64,000 nt of DNA from Thinopyrum elongatum (Eukaryota; Streptophyta; Magnoliopsida; Poales; Poaceae), in NCBI GenBank assembly GCA_011799875.1, contig CM022300.1:114031201-114095200 (forward strand). The letters run 5' to 3'. The position numbers were made by a program, and so were the translations under genes. Within the stretch, counting starts at the first letter, position 1; each line of letters begins with the position of its first letter. Positions 1-10,957 of this stretch are shown piece by piece. Under the pieces are notes generated by a model that ran no database searches, was not told the origin of the DNA, and saw only the letters and a program-made list of their open reading frames with translations.

Positions 1-685
1 GGCGAACTAGCATCACCTGGATCACATTGACAAGCTTGATGTTCTTGTCCACCATACTCTGGATACGCGCCTGCAGCGCTGTCAGCTCCTCCAATGATGC
101 CCAATTCAGGCCCTTCTCTAGCCAGGAGGTGAGCCGCATTGGGGCTCCGGACTTGAATTCAGGAGCCGCGGCCCAGGTGGCGTCGCGGGGCTCTGTGATA
201 TAGAACCACAGTTGCTGCCACCCTTTGACGGTCTCCACAAAGGTACCTTTGGGCCATGTGACGTTGGGCATCTTGCTCACCATGGCGCCTCCGCACTCTG
301 CGTGTTGGCCATCCGCCACCTTCGGCTTCACATTGAAAATCTTGAGACACAGTCCGAAGTGGGGTGGGATGCGGAGGAAGGCCTCGCACACGACAATAAA
401 TGCCGAGATGTTGAGGAAAGAATTTGGGGCTAGATCATGGAAATCTAGCCCGTAGTAGAACATGAGTCCGCGGACGAAAGGGTGGAGAGGAAACCCTAAC
501 CCGCGGACAAAGTGGGGGATGAACACCACCCTCTCATGAGGCTTGGGGGTGGGGATGATCTGTCCCTTGGCCGGAAGCCGGTGGGCGATTTCCTTGGCCA
601 AATACCCCGCCTCCCGGAGCTTCGTGATGTCTTTCTCCTTCACGGAGGAGGCCATCCACTTGCCTTGCGCTCCGGATCCGGACAT
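1..685 (-). CDS. Antisense ORF of a Gypsy-type element, partial (runs off window)
   Basis: An uninterrupted frame runs leftward from an ATG at 685 to the window edge, giving 228 codons. The protein begins MSGSGAQGKWMASS and contains the blocks HERVVFIPHFVRGLGFPLHP, LAPNSFLNISAFIVVCEAFL and FETVKGWQQLW-like FVETVKGWQQLWFYITEPRD. This resembles the plant domain catalogued as putative gypsy-type transposase, common next to grass Gypsy elements; its function is unknown. The ORF is opposite in orientation to the LTR at 1234-1704, as known for antisense ORFs placed between pol and the 3' LTR in Grande/Tat-type elements. No stop or frameshift is seen, so this copy may be young. The domain assignment is from memory of the family; the open frame and strand are seen directly. 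Confidence 0.75.
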   Translation of the reverse strand, partial: MSGSGAQGKWMASSVKEKDITKLREAGYLAKEIAHRLPAKGQIIPTPKPHERVVFIPHFVRGLGFPLHPFVRGLMFYYGLDFHDLAPNSFLNISAFIVVCEAFLRIPPHFGLCLKIFNVKPKVADGQHAECGGAMVSKMPNVTWPKGTFVETVKGWQQLWFYITEPRDATWAAAPEFKSGAPMRLTSWLEKGLNWASLEELTALQARIQSMVDKNIKLVNVIQVMLVR

Positions 686-1233
686 GGTCGGAGTGCTTCT
701 TTGAGGCGGAAAAGATGAGAACTTAGGCGCTGGAGCTCAGGAATGGAGAGGCAGAGAAAGAGAAGGCATGGGTGAAAGGGGGTGAATCCTTATCTCCTTA
801 TAAAGGCAGTGAATATCAAGCACCTCCCCACTCGCCTTAAAACTCGCCTATTCCCAAGGGCCGTGCAAATTGCACGGTTGGATTACCCACGTCCGTATTG
901 ACGAGAATCCCGTAATGAAGGGACACGATCTCTGCTGTGACAAGACATGCCACTGGAAACCGCATCTCAAAGCATGGAGCGGGAGACTAAAGAACGGTTC
1001 GGAATAATTACCGTGCAGGGACGTGGTGTCGCGTTACAAAAAGTTGTCAGCGGATTGGACTCGTGAAATATTATACTCTCTGCGGTTGTGTGTGGTACTT
1101 GTTTTGCAGAGCCGGACACGCTTTCTATGCTCGAAGTCTGTTTTGGAGTATTCGGAGGAGGAACCCGCCTTGCAATGCCGAAGACAATCTGCGCGCCGGA
1201 CACATCGTCATTGAAGCCTGGTTCAGGGGCTAC
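686..1233. other. Noncoding stretch between antisense ORF and 3' LTR
   Basis: No supported gene. It would hold the 5' region of the antisense ORF and, on the other strand, the 3' untranslated region of the Gypsy element. A 17-bp near-perfect palindrome CCGTGCAAATTGCACGG lies at 861-877. The last bases, ggttcaggggctac (1220-1233), sit where a polypurine tract should be. Confidence 0.45.
797..804 (-). promoter_or_regulatory. Candidate TATA box for the antisense ORF
   Basis: Read on the minus strand this is TTTATAAG, about 112 bp upstream of the ATG at 685. That suits a promoter with a short 5' UTR, giving the antisense ORF its own transcription start. Position and sequence are the only support. 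Confidence 0.4.
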
Positions 1234-1704
1234 TGAGGGAGTCCTGGATTAAGGGGTCCTCGGGTGTCCAGGCTACATAAGGTGGGCCGGACTGATGGGC
1301 CATGAAGATACAAGACATAAGACTCTCTCCCATGTACGGATGGGACTCTCCTTGGCGTGGACGACAAGCTTGGCGTTTGGATATGAAGATTCCTTTCTCT
1401 GTAATCGACTTTGTACAACCCTAGCCCCCTCCGGTGTCTATATAAACCGGAGGGTTTAGTCCGTGGAGACAATCATAATCAGACAGGCTAGACTTCTAGG
1501 GTTTTAGCCATTACGATCTCGTGGTAGATCAACTCTTGTAATACTCATATTCATCAAGATCAATCAAGCAGGACGTAGGGTATTACCTCCATAGAGAGGG
1601 CCCGAACCTGGGTAAACATCGTGTCCCCCGTCTCCTATTACCATCGACCTTAGACGCACAGTTCGGGACCCCCTACCCGAGATCCGCCGGTTTTGACACC
1701 GACA
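1234..1704 (+). mobile_element. 3' LTR of a Gypsy-type retrotransposon
   Basis: The 471-bp block begins TGAGGGAGTCCTGGATTA and ends TTTTGACACCGACA, the TG...CA form of an LTR, and looks like LTRs common in wheat Gypsy families. It holds a TATA box on the plus strand near 1440. It is inserted precisely before ATGAC (1705-1709) inside a Copia LTR; the undisturbed sequence is visible in the Copia 5' LTR at 8673. The other LTR lies left of the window. Confidence 0.75.
1439..1446 (+). promoter_or_regulatory. TATA box of the Gypsy LTR
   Basis: The sequence ctatataaac, followed by ccggagggtttag, lies in the middle of the LTR on the plus strand, as expected for the U3/R promoter. It fixes the element's orientation as plus. 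Confidence 0.55.
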
Positions 1705-2506
1705 ATGACTGAGACACATCTCCGGTCAATAACCAATAGCGGAACCTGGATGCTCATATTGGCTCCTACATATTCTACGAAGATCTTTATCGGTCAAACC
1801 ACATAACAACATACGTTATTCCCTTTGTCATCGGTATGTTACTTGCCCGAGATTCGATCGTCGGTATTATCATACCTAGTTCAATATCGTTACTGGCAAG
1901 TCTCTTTACTCGTTCCGTAATGCATCATCCCGCAACTAACTCATTGGTCACATTGCTTGCAACGCTTCATATGATGTGCATTACCGAGAGGGCCCAGAGA
2001 TACCTCTCCGATACTCGGAGTGACAAATTCTAATCTCGATCTATGCCAACCCAACAAACACCTTCGGAGACACCTATAGAGCATCTTTATAATCACCCAG
2101 TTACGTTGTGACGTTTGATAGCACACAAAGTGTTCCTCCGGTATTCGGGAGTTGCATAATCTCATAGTCAGAGGAATATGTATAAGTCATGAAGAAAGCA
2201 ATAGCAATAAAACTTCACGATCATTATGCTAAGCTAACGGATGGGTCTCGTCCATCACATCATTCTCTAATGATGTGATCCTATTCATCAAATGACAAGA
2301 CATGTCCATGGTCAGGAAACATAACCATCTTTGATAAACAAGCTAGTCAAGTAGAGGCATACTAGGGACACTCTGTTTGTCTATGTATTCACACATGTAC
2401 TAAGTTTCCGATTAATACAATTCTAGCATGAATAATAAACATTTATCATGATATAAGGAAATATAAATAACAACTTTATTATTGCCTCTAGGGCATATTT
2501 CCTTCA
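1705..2506 (-). repeat. 3' LTR of Copia 1 (802 bp present)
   Basis: It aligns without gaps to 8673-9474. The minus-strand terminus at 2506 reads TGAAGGAAATATGCCCTAG, the Angela/BARE-type LTR start, preceded by a purine-rich tract. The left end stops exactly at the Gypsy LTR junction. Confidence 0.9.
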
Positions 2507-2521
2507 GTCTCCCACTTGCAC
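2507..2521 (-). other. Polypurine tract of Copia 1
   Basis: On the minus strand it reads GTGCAAGTGGGAGAC immediately before the LTR start, the usual priming site for plus-strand DNA synthesis in this lineage. Confidence 0.65.
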
Positions 2522-2539
2522 TAGAGTCAATAATCTAGA

Positions 2540-5500
2540 TTACACAGTAATAATTCTAACACCCATGGAGTCTTGGTGCTGATCATGTTTTGTTCGTGGA
2601 AGAGGCTTAGTCAACGAGTCTGCAACATTCAGATCCGTATGTATTTTGCAAATCTCTATGTCTCCCTCCTTGACTTGATCGCGGATGGAATTGAAGAGTC
2701 TCTTGATGTGTTTGGTTCTTTTGTGAAATCTGGATTCCTTCGCCAAGGCAAATGCTCCAGTATTGTCACAAAAGATTTTCATTGGACCCGATGCACTAGG
2801 TATTATACCTAGATCGGATATGAACTCCTTCATCCAGACTCCTTCATTAGCTGCTTCCGAAGCAGCTATGTACACCGCTTCACACGTAGATCCCGCCACG
2901 ACGCTCTGCTTGGAACTGCACCAACTGACAGCTCCACCACTCAATATAAATACGTATCTGGTTTGTGACTTAGAGTCATCCGGATCAGTGTCAAAGCTTG
3001 CATCGACGTAACCATTTACGACAAGCTCTTTGTCACCTCCATAAACGAGAAACATATCCGTAGTCCTTTTCAGGTATTTCAGGATGTTCTTGACCGCTGT
3101 CCAGTGATCCACTCCTGGATTACTTTGGTACCTCCCTGCTAAACTTATAGCAAGGCACAAATTAGGTCTGGTACACAGCATTGCATGCATGATAGAACCT
3201 ATGGCTGAGGCATAGGGAATGACTTTCATTTTCTCTCTATCTTCTGCAGTGGTCGGGCATTGAGTCTTACTCAACTTCACACCTTGCAACACAGGCAAGA
3301 ACCCTTTCTTTGACTGATCCATCTTGAACTTCTTCAAAACTTTATCAAGGTATGTGCTTTGTGAAAGTCCTATTAAGTGTCTTGATCTATCCCTATAGAT
3401 CTTGATGCCCAATATATAAGCAGCTTCACCGAGGTCTTTCATTGAAAAATTCTTATTCAAGTATCCTTTTATGCTATCCAGAAATTCTATATCATTTCCA
3501 ATCAATAGTATGTCATCCACATATAATATCAGAAATGCTACAGAGCTCCCACTCACTTTCTTGTAAATACAGGCTTCTCCAAAAGTCTGTATAAAATTAT
3601 ATGCTTTAATCACTTCATCAAAGTGTATATTCCAACTCTGAGATGCTTGCACCAGTCCATAAATGGATCGCTGGAGCTTGCATACTTTGTTAGCACCTTT
3701 AGGATCGACAAAACCTTCTGGTTGCATCATATACAACTCTTCTTTAAGAAATCCATTAAGGAATGCAGTTTTGACATCCATTTGCCAAATTTCATAATCA
3801 TAAAATGCGGCAATTGCTAACATGATTCGGACAGACTTAAGCATCGCTACGGGTGAGAAGGTCTCATCATAGTCAACTCCTTGAACTTGTCGAAAACCTT
3901 TCGCAACAAGTCGAGCTTTGTAGACAGTAACATTACCGTCAGCGTCAGTCTTCTTCTTGAAGATCCATTTATTCTCTATGGCTTGCCGATCATCGGGCAA
4001 GTCAACCAAAGTCCACACACTTTGTTCTCATACATGGATCCCATCTCAGATTTCATGGCCTCAAGCCATTTCGCGGAATCTGGGCTCATCATCGCTTCCT
4101 CATAGTTCATAGGTTCGTCATGGTCTAGTAACATGACTTCCAGAACAGGATTACCGTACCACTCTGGTGCGGAACATACTCTGATTGACCTACGAGGTTT
4201 GGTAGTAACTTGATCCGAAGTTTCATGATCATCATCATTAACTTCCTCACTAATTGGTGTAGGCATCACTGGAACTGATTTCTGTGATGAACTACTTTCC
4301 AATTCGGGAGAAGGTACAATTACCTCATCAAGTTCTACTTTCCTCCCACTCACTTCTTTCGAGAGAAACTCCTTCTCTAGAAAGGATCCATTCTTAGCAA
4401 CGAATATCTTTCCTTCGGATCTGTGGTAGAAGGTGTACCCAACAGTCTCCTTTGGGTATCCTATGAAGACGCATTTCTCCGATTTGGGTTCGAGCTTATC
4501 AGGTTGAAGCTTTTTCACATAAGCATTGCAGCCCCAAACTTTAAGAAACGACAGCTTAGGTTTCTTGCCAAACCACGGTTCATATGGTGTCGTCTCAACG
4601 GATTTAGATGGTGCCCTATTTAACGTGAATGCAGCTGTCTCTAATGCATAACCCCAAAATGATAGTGGTAAATCGGTAAGAGACATCATAGATCGCACCA
4701 TATCTAATAAGGTACGGTTACGACGTTCGGACACACCATTATGCTGTGGTGTTCCAGGTGGCGTGAGTTGCGAAACTATTCCACATTGTTTCAAATGAAG
4801 ACCAAACTCATAACTCAAATATTCACCTCCACGATCATATCGTAGAAACTTTATTTTCTTGTTATGATGATTTTCCACTTCACTCTGAAATTCTTTGAAC
4901 TTTTCAAATGTTTCAGACTTATGTTTCATTAAGTAGATACACCCATATCTGCTCAAATCATCTGTGAAGGTCAGAAAATAACGATACCCGCCGCGAGCCT
5001 CAACACTCATCGGACCGCATACATCAGTATGTATAATTTCCAATAAGTCAGTTGCTCGCTCCATTGTTCCGGAGTCTTAGTCATCTTGCCCATGAGGCAT
5101 GGTTCACAAATATCAAGTGATTCCAAAAGCCCATCAACATGGAGTTTCTTCATGTGCTTTACACCAATATGACCTAAACGGCAGTGCCACAAATAAGTTG
5201 CACTATCAGTATTAACTTTGCATCTTTTGGCTTCAATATTATGAATATGTGTATCAGTACAGTCGAGATTCAACAAAAATATACCACTCCTCAAGGGTGC
5301 ATGACCATAAAAGATATTACTCATATAAATAGAACAACCATTATTCTCTGATTTAAATGAATAACCGTCTCGCATCAAACAAGATCCAGATATAATGCCA
5401 TGCTCAACGCTGGCACCAAATAACAATTATTCAGGTCTAAAACTAATCCCGAAGGTAGATGTAGAGGTAGCGTGCCGACGGCGATCACATCGACTTTGGA

Positions 5501-6507
5501 ACCATTTCCCACGCGCATCGTCACCTCGTCCTTAGCCAATCTTCGTTTAATCCGTAGCTCCTGTTTCGAGTTGCAAATATGAGTAACAGAACTAGTATCA
5601 AATACCCAGGTGCTACTACGAGCATTAGTAAGGTACACATCAATAACATGTATATAAAATATACCTTTCACTTTGCCATCCTTCTTATCCGCCATATACT
5701 TGGGGCAGTTCCGCTTCCAGTGACCAGTCCCTTTGCAGTAGAAGCACTCAGTTTCAGGCTTAGGTCCAGACTTGGGCTTCTTCCCGGGAGTAGCAACTTG
5801 CTTGCTATTCTTCTTGAAGTTCCCCTTTTTCCCTTTGCCCTTTTTCTTGAAACTAGTGGTCTTGTTAACCATCAACACTTGATGCTCCTTTTTGATTTCT
5901 ACCTCCGCAGCCTTTAGCATCGCGAAGAGCTCGGGAATTGTCTTTTCCACCCCTTGCATATTATAGTTCATCACGAAGCCTTTATAGCTTGGTGGCAGTG
6001 ATTGAAGAACTCTGTCAATGACACTATCATCAGGAAGATTAACTCCCAGCTGAGTCAAGTGGTTATTGTACCCAGACATTCTGAGTATATGTTCACTGAC
6101 AGAACTATTCTCCTCCATCTTGCAGCTATAGAACTTGCTGGAGACTTCATATCTCTCAACTCGGGCATTTGCTTGAAAAGTTGAAATATTAACTTCAACT
6201 CTTGGAACATCTCATATGCTCCATGACGTTCAAAACGTCTTTGAAGTCCTGATTCTAAGTCGTAAAGCATGGCACACTGAACTATCGAGTAGTCATCAGA
6301 TCGAGCTTGCCAGACGTTCATAACATCAGCATATGCTCCTGCAGCAGGCCTTTCACCTAGCGGTGCATCAATTACATAATTCTTCTGTGCAGCAATGAGG
6401 ATAATCCTCAAGTTACGGACCCAGTCCGTGTAGTTGCTACCATCATCTTTGAACTTAGCTTTCTCTAGGAACGCATTAAAATTCAAGGGAACGGTAGTAC
6501 GGGCCAT
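2540..6507 (-). pseudogene. Copia 1 gag-pol polyprotein, broken by four frameshifts
   Basis: The gag starts at the ATG at 6507 (MARTTVPLNFNAFLEKAKF). Domains in order: gag; zinc knuckle CFYCKGTGHWKRNC; aspartic protease with the active site changed to DTSS (DTGS in the second copy); GAG-pre-integrase HCRLGHIGVKHMKKLH; integrase core (IHTDVCGPM, DRGGEY); reverse transcriptase with YVDDILLIGND; RNase H with SWCSSKQSVVAGSTCEAVY. Comparison with the copy at 34002-37618 locates the breaks: an 8-bp duplication near 6180, a 1-bp loss near 5397, a 7-bp loss near 5077 and a 2-bp gain near 4015. The reverse transcriptase/RNase H segment (2540-4018) is one open frame of 492 codons. The element cannot make a full polyprotein itself. 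Confidence 0.92.
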
Positions 6508-7725
6508 TGATCTACAACAACATAGATATGCAAAAACTATCAGGTACTAAGTTCATGATAAATTAAAGTTCAATTAATCATATTACTTAAGAACTCCCAC
6601 TTAGATAGACATCCCTCTAGTAATCTAAATGATCACGTGATCCATATCAACTAAACCATGTCCGATCATCACGTGAGATGGAGTAGTTTTCAATGGTGAA
6701 CATCTCTATGTTGATCATATCTACTATATGATTCACGCTTGACCTTTCGGTCTCAGTGTTCCGAGGCCATATCTGCATATGCTAGGCTTGTCAAGTTTAA
6801 CCCGAGTATTCTGCACGTGCAAAACTGGCTTGCACCCGTTGTATGTGAACATAGAGCTTATCACACCCGATCATCACGTGGTGTCTCGGCACGACAAACT
6901 GTCGCAATGGTGCATACTCAGGGAGAACACTTATACCTTGAAATTTAGTGAGGGATCATCTTATAATGCTACCGCCGTACTAAGCAAAATAAGATGCATA
7001 AAAGATAAACATCACATGCAATCAAAATATGTGACATGATATGGCCATCATCATCTTGTGCCTTTGATCTCCATCTCCAAAGCACCGTCATGATCTCCAT
7101 CATCACCGGCTTGACACCTTGATCTCCATCATAGCGTCGTTGTCGTCTCGCCAACTATTGCTTCTACGACTATCGCTACCGCATAGTGATAAAGTAAAGC
7201 AATTACATGGCGATTGCATTTCATACAATAAAGCGACAACCATAAGGCTCCTGCCAGTTGCTGATAACTTTTACAAAACATGATCATCTCATACAAAAAT
7301 GTATATCACATCATGTCTTGACCATATCACATCACAGCATGCCCTGCAAAAACAAGTTAGACGTCCTCTACTTTGTTGTTGCAAGTTTTATGTGGCTGCT
7401 ACGGGCTTCTAGCAAGAACCGTACTTACCTACGCATCAAAACCACAACGATTTTTCGTCAAGTGTGCTGTTTTAACCTTCAACAAGGACCGGCCGTAGTC
7501 AAACTCGATTCAACTAAAGTTGGAGAAACAGACACCCGCCAACCACCTTTGTGCAAAGCACGTCGGTAGAACCAGTCTCATGAACGCGGTCATGTAATGT
7601 CGGTCCGGGCCGCTTCATCCAACAATACCGCCGAATCAAAGTAAGACGTTGGTGGTAAGCAGTATGACTATTATCGCCCACAACTCTTTGTGTTCTACTC
7701 GTGCATATCATCTACGCATAGATCT

Positions 7726-7738
7726 GGCTCGGATGCCA
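7726..7738 (-). other. Primer-binding site of Copia 1
   Basis: The minus strand reads TGGCATCCGAGCC one base from the LTR end. The consensus for initiator tRNA-Met priming is TGGTATCAGAGCC, so two positions have changed. Confidence 0.7.
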
Positions 7739-7739
7739 C

Positions 7740-9474
7740 TATTGGGGAACGTGCAATTTCAAAAAAATTCCTACGCTCACGCAAGATCTATCTAGGAGAT
7801 GCATAGCAACGAGAGGGGAGAGTATGTCCACGTACCCCCGTAGACCGAAAGCGGAAGCGTTAGCTTAACGCGGTTGATGTAGTAGAACGTCTTCGCGATC
7901 CAACCGATCAAGCACTGAACGTACGACACCTCCGAGTTAAGCACATGTTCAGCTCGATGACGTCCCTTGAGCTCTTGATCCAGTTGAGGACGAGGGAGAG
8001 TTCTGTCAGCACGACGGCGTGGCGACAATGATGATGAAGTTACCGGCGCAGGGCTTCACCTAAGCACTACGACGATATGATCGAGGTGTTAAACTGTGGA
8101 GGGGGGCATCGCACACGGCTAAGAGAAATCTTAGTATCCTTGGGGTGCCCCCTGCCCACGTATATAAAGGAGGGAGGAGGAGGCCGCCGACCTAGGAGGG
8201 GGCGCGCCATAGGGGGAGTCCAACTAGGATTCCCAATCCTAGTTGGACTCCCCTTCCTTTTCCAAGAGGGGGAGAGAGGGAAGGAGGAGGAGAGGGAGAA
8301 GGAAAGAGGGGGGCGCCGCCCCCTCCCTAGTCCAACTCGGACCTGCCATGGGGGGGGTGCGCGGCCACCCCTTGCGGCCCTTCTCTCCTTTCCACTAAAG
8401 CCCATGAAGGCCCAATACTTCCCCGAGGGGGTTCCGGTAACCTCCTGGTACTCCGAAAAATACCCGAATCACTTCGGAACCATTCCGGTGTCCGAATATA
8501 ACCTTCCAATATATCAATCTTTACCTCTCGACCATTTCGAGACTCCTCGTCATGTCCGTGATCTCATCCGGGACTCCAAACAAACTTCGGTCATCAAATC
8601 ACATAAATCATAATACAAACCGTCATCGAACGTTAAGCATGCGGACCCTACGGGTTCGAGAACTATGTAGACATGACCGAGACACATCTCCGGTCAACAA
8701 CCAATAGCGGAAACTGGATGCTCATATTGGCTCCTACATATTCTACGAAGATCTTTATCGATCAAACCGCATAACAACATACGTTATTCCCTTTGTCATC
8801 GGTATGTTACTTGCCCGAGATTCGATCGTCGGTATTATCATACCTAGTTCAATATCGTTATCGGCAAGTCTCTTTACTCGTTCCATAATGCATCATCCCG
8901 CAACTAACTCATTAGTCACATTGCTTGCAAGGCTTCATATGATGTGCATTACCGAGAGGGCCCAGAGATACCTCTCTGATACTCGGAGTGACAAATCCTA
9001 ATCTCGATCTATGCCAACCCAACAAACACCTTTGGAGACACCTGTAGAGCATCTTTATAATCACCCAGTTACGTTGTGACGTTTGATAGCACACAAAGTG
9101 TTCCTCCGGTATTCGGGAGTTGCATAATCTCATAGTCAGAGGAATATGTATAAGTCATGAAGAAAGCAATAGCAATAAAACTTAACGATCATCATGCTAA
9201 GCTAACAGATGGGTCTCGTCCATCACATCATTCTCTAATGATGTGATCCTGTTCATCAAATGACAACACATGTCCATGGTCAGGAAACATAACCATCTTT
9301 GATAAACAAGCTAGTCAAGTAGAGGCATACTAGGGACACTCTATTTGTCTATGTATTCACACATGTACTAAGTCTCCGGTTAATACAATTCTAGCATGAA
9401 TAATAAACATTTATCATGATATAAGGAAATATAAATAACAACTTTATTATTGCCTCTAGGGCATATTTCCTTCA
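7740..9474 (-). repeat. 5' LTR of Copia 1 (1735 bp)
   Basis: Its minus-strand start is TGAAGGAAATATGCCC at 9474; its end matches cgttccccaa, with the terminal CA mutated (plus strand ta at 7740-7741). A TATA-like TTTATATACG lies near 8160-8169 on the minus strand. Several open frames in it, including 178 codons at 8077-8613 on the plus strand, are chance frames in GC-rich sequence. Confidence 0.88.
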
Positions 9475-10873
9475 CAATCTCCTTCTTATCATTGTCATTT
9501 GTTTCATTTTGATTATCATGATTAATAGCAATTTCATCATAGTTTTCATCACTAGTGTTGTCAACAAGTAAATCATCACCTAGCAAATCATCTTCATCAC
9601 TATTGAAATCAAAGTACTCGGGGTGTGATATCTTAGGGCCTTTAGCCATGAAGCATCTTCCAATTCCTTCATCTGGTGAGTCAAATATGTCGTAGGAGTT
9701 GGATAACACAAGTGCAAGACCGGCAATACCTTCATCTTGAGTATATTCAGAGTTGGAGTGATAACTTCTCTCGGAGTAGTTGTCGGAGTCGGAACCGGAT
9801 ACCCATTCACCAACGTGAGCTTGATGTCTTCGTCTTGTGTAGCTCTTTGATGACTTGTCCTTCCTTTCCGAATCCTTGCTTCTACGAGGGGGTCTTCGTT
9901 CATAACGATCATCTCTACTCCTTCTCTCTCTTGGTGGTGATTCATCTCTTTTACTTCTCCTTTTAGGTGAATCTTCTCTTTTCTTGTAGGGAGTCGTACA
10001 CTCATTGGAGTAGTGTCCGGGTCTTCCACAATTGTAGCAATTACGATCATGACTAAAAGATCTTTTATCATTGTAGGACCTTGACTTGAAACTTCTCTCT
10101 TTGCTTATATTCTTGTAGAATTTGTTGAAGTTCTTCACCATTAAGCTCAATTCTTCATTAAAGACTTGTTTCTCACTTGATGTTGTAGGAGCATCACATG
10201 AAGCTTTATAAGCACCACTAGACTTGTTATGGAGCTCTTCCTTATCCTTGAGTGACATCTCATGAGCAACAATTCTACCAATGACTTCCATTCTCTTGAG
10301 ATCTTTGTAATTGGGTATCATTTGGATCAATGTGCACACGGTATCATATTTTCCATCCAAGGCTCTTAGGATATTCTTGATGACGAATTTGTCGGTCATC
10401 TCTTCGCTTCCTAAGTTGGCAATCTCATTTGTGATGAGAGCAAGCCTAGAGTACATCTCAGCGACTCCTTCACCATCTTTCATTTTGAACTTGTCAAGTT
10501 GACTTTGAAGCCTATCCAACTTGGATTCCTTGACGGACTCGGTACCTTCGTGCATATCAACCAAAGTATCCCAAATTTCCTTTGCATTCTCAAGGCGGCT
10601 GATTTTGTTGAATTCTTCGGGGCACAATCCGTTGAAGAGAATATCGCAAGCTTGAGCATTGCATTGTAACATCTTCAATTCTTCCGCGGACGCTTCACGA
10701 TCCGGTTCTCTTCCATCCTCGAAGTATTCACCTTGCAAGCCAATACGCACAATAACCCAAACGGCAGGGTTATGACTAAGAATATGCTTTTTCATCTCTT
10801 GCTTTCAACTAGCAAAATTTGTACCATCAAAGTAAGGACCTCTACGGTGATAATTCCCCTCGCTAGACGCCAT
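9475..10873 (-). pseudogene. Copia 2 gag (UBN2 type), truncated and with a nonsense codon
   Basis: The frame starts at an ATG at 10873 (MASSEGNYHRRGPYFDGTNF). A TGA at 10807-10805 stands where related gags have a tryptophan codon; the rest is open to the Copia 1 junction at 9474. The features are UBN2/gag-polypeptide motifs (CPEEFNKISRLENAKEIWDT, KMKDGEGVAEMYSRL), a CCHC knuckle CYNCGRPGHYSNEC, then an Arg/Ser-rich tail and an acidic C-terminal part. Codons past 9474 belong to the inserted LTR and are not native. Gag packages the element RNA; protease and pol are not in the window. Confidence 0.88.
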
Positions 10874-10943
10874 ACTCTCCTAGGTTGTGAAACCAAGGCT
10901 ATGATCACCAAAGCTATGGAAATCAAGGCAAATGGAGACCAAA

Positions 10944-10955
10944 GCTCTGATACCA
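10944..10955 (-). other. Primer-binding site of Copia 2
   Basis: The minus strand reads TGGTATCAGAGC, the exact core complementary to plant initiator tRNA-Met, two bases from the LTR end at 10958. Confidence 0.9.
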
Positions 10956-10957
10956 CT

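Larger units (their letters stand above)
1705..9474 (-). mobile_element. Copia retrotransposon 1 (Angela/WIS/BARE-like), 3' LTR truncated in window
   Basis: A minus-strand Copia element: 5' LTR 7740-9474, tRNA-iMet-type primer site 7726-7738, broken gag-pol 2540-6507, polypurine tract 2507-2521 and 3' LTR remnant 1705-2506. The rest of the 3' LTR should lie left of the window because a Gypsy element is inserted at 1704/1705. By eye the shared 802 bp of the LTRs differ at about 22 sites, mostly transitions (about 2.7%), with no length change. The element is inserted in the gag of another Copia element; its right flank is CAATC. Confidence 0.9.

Noticed and set aside
1836..2165. Small ORFs repeated at 8804-9133 and similar at 32957-33397 and 44264-44503
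   Set aside because: They recur because they lie in related LTRs; not genes.
8077..8613. 178-codon plus-strand ORF
   Set aside because: It lies in the Copia 1 LTR, antisense to the element, with no conserved domain.
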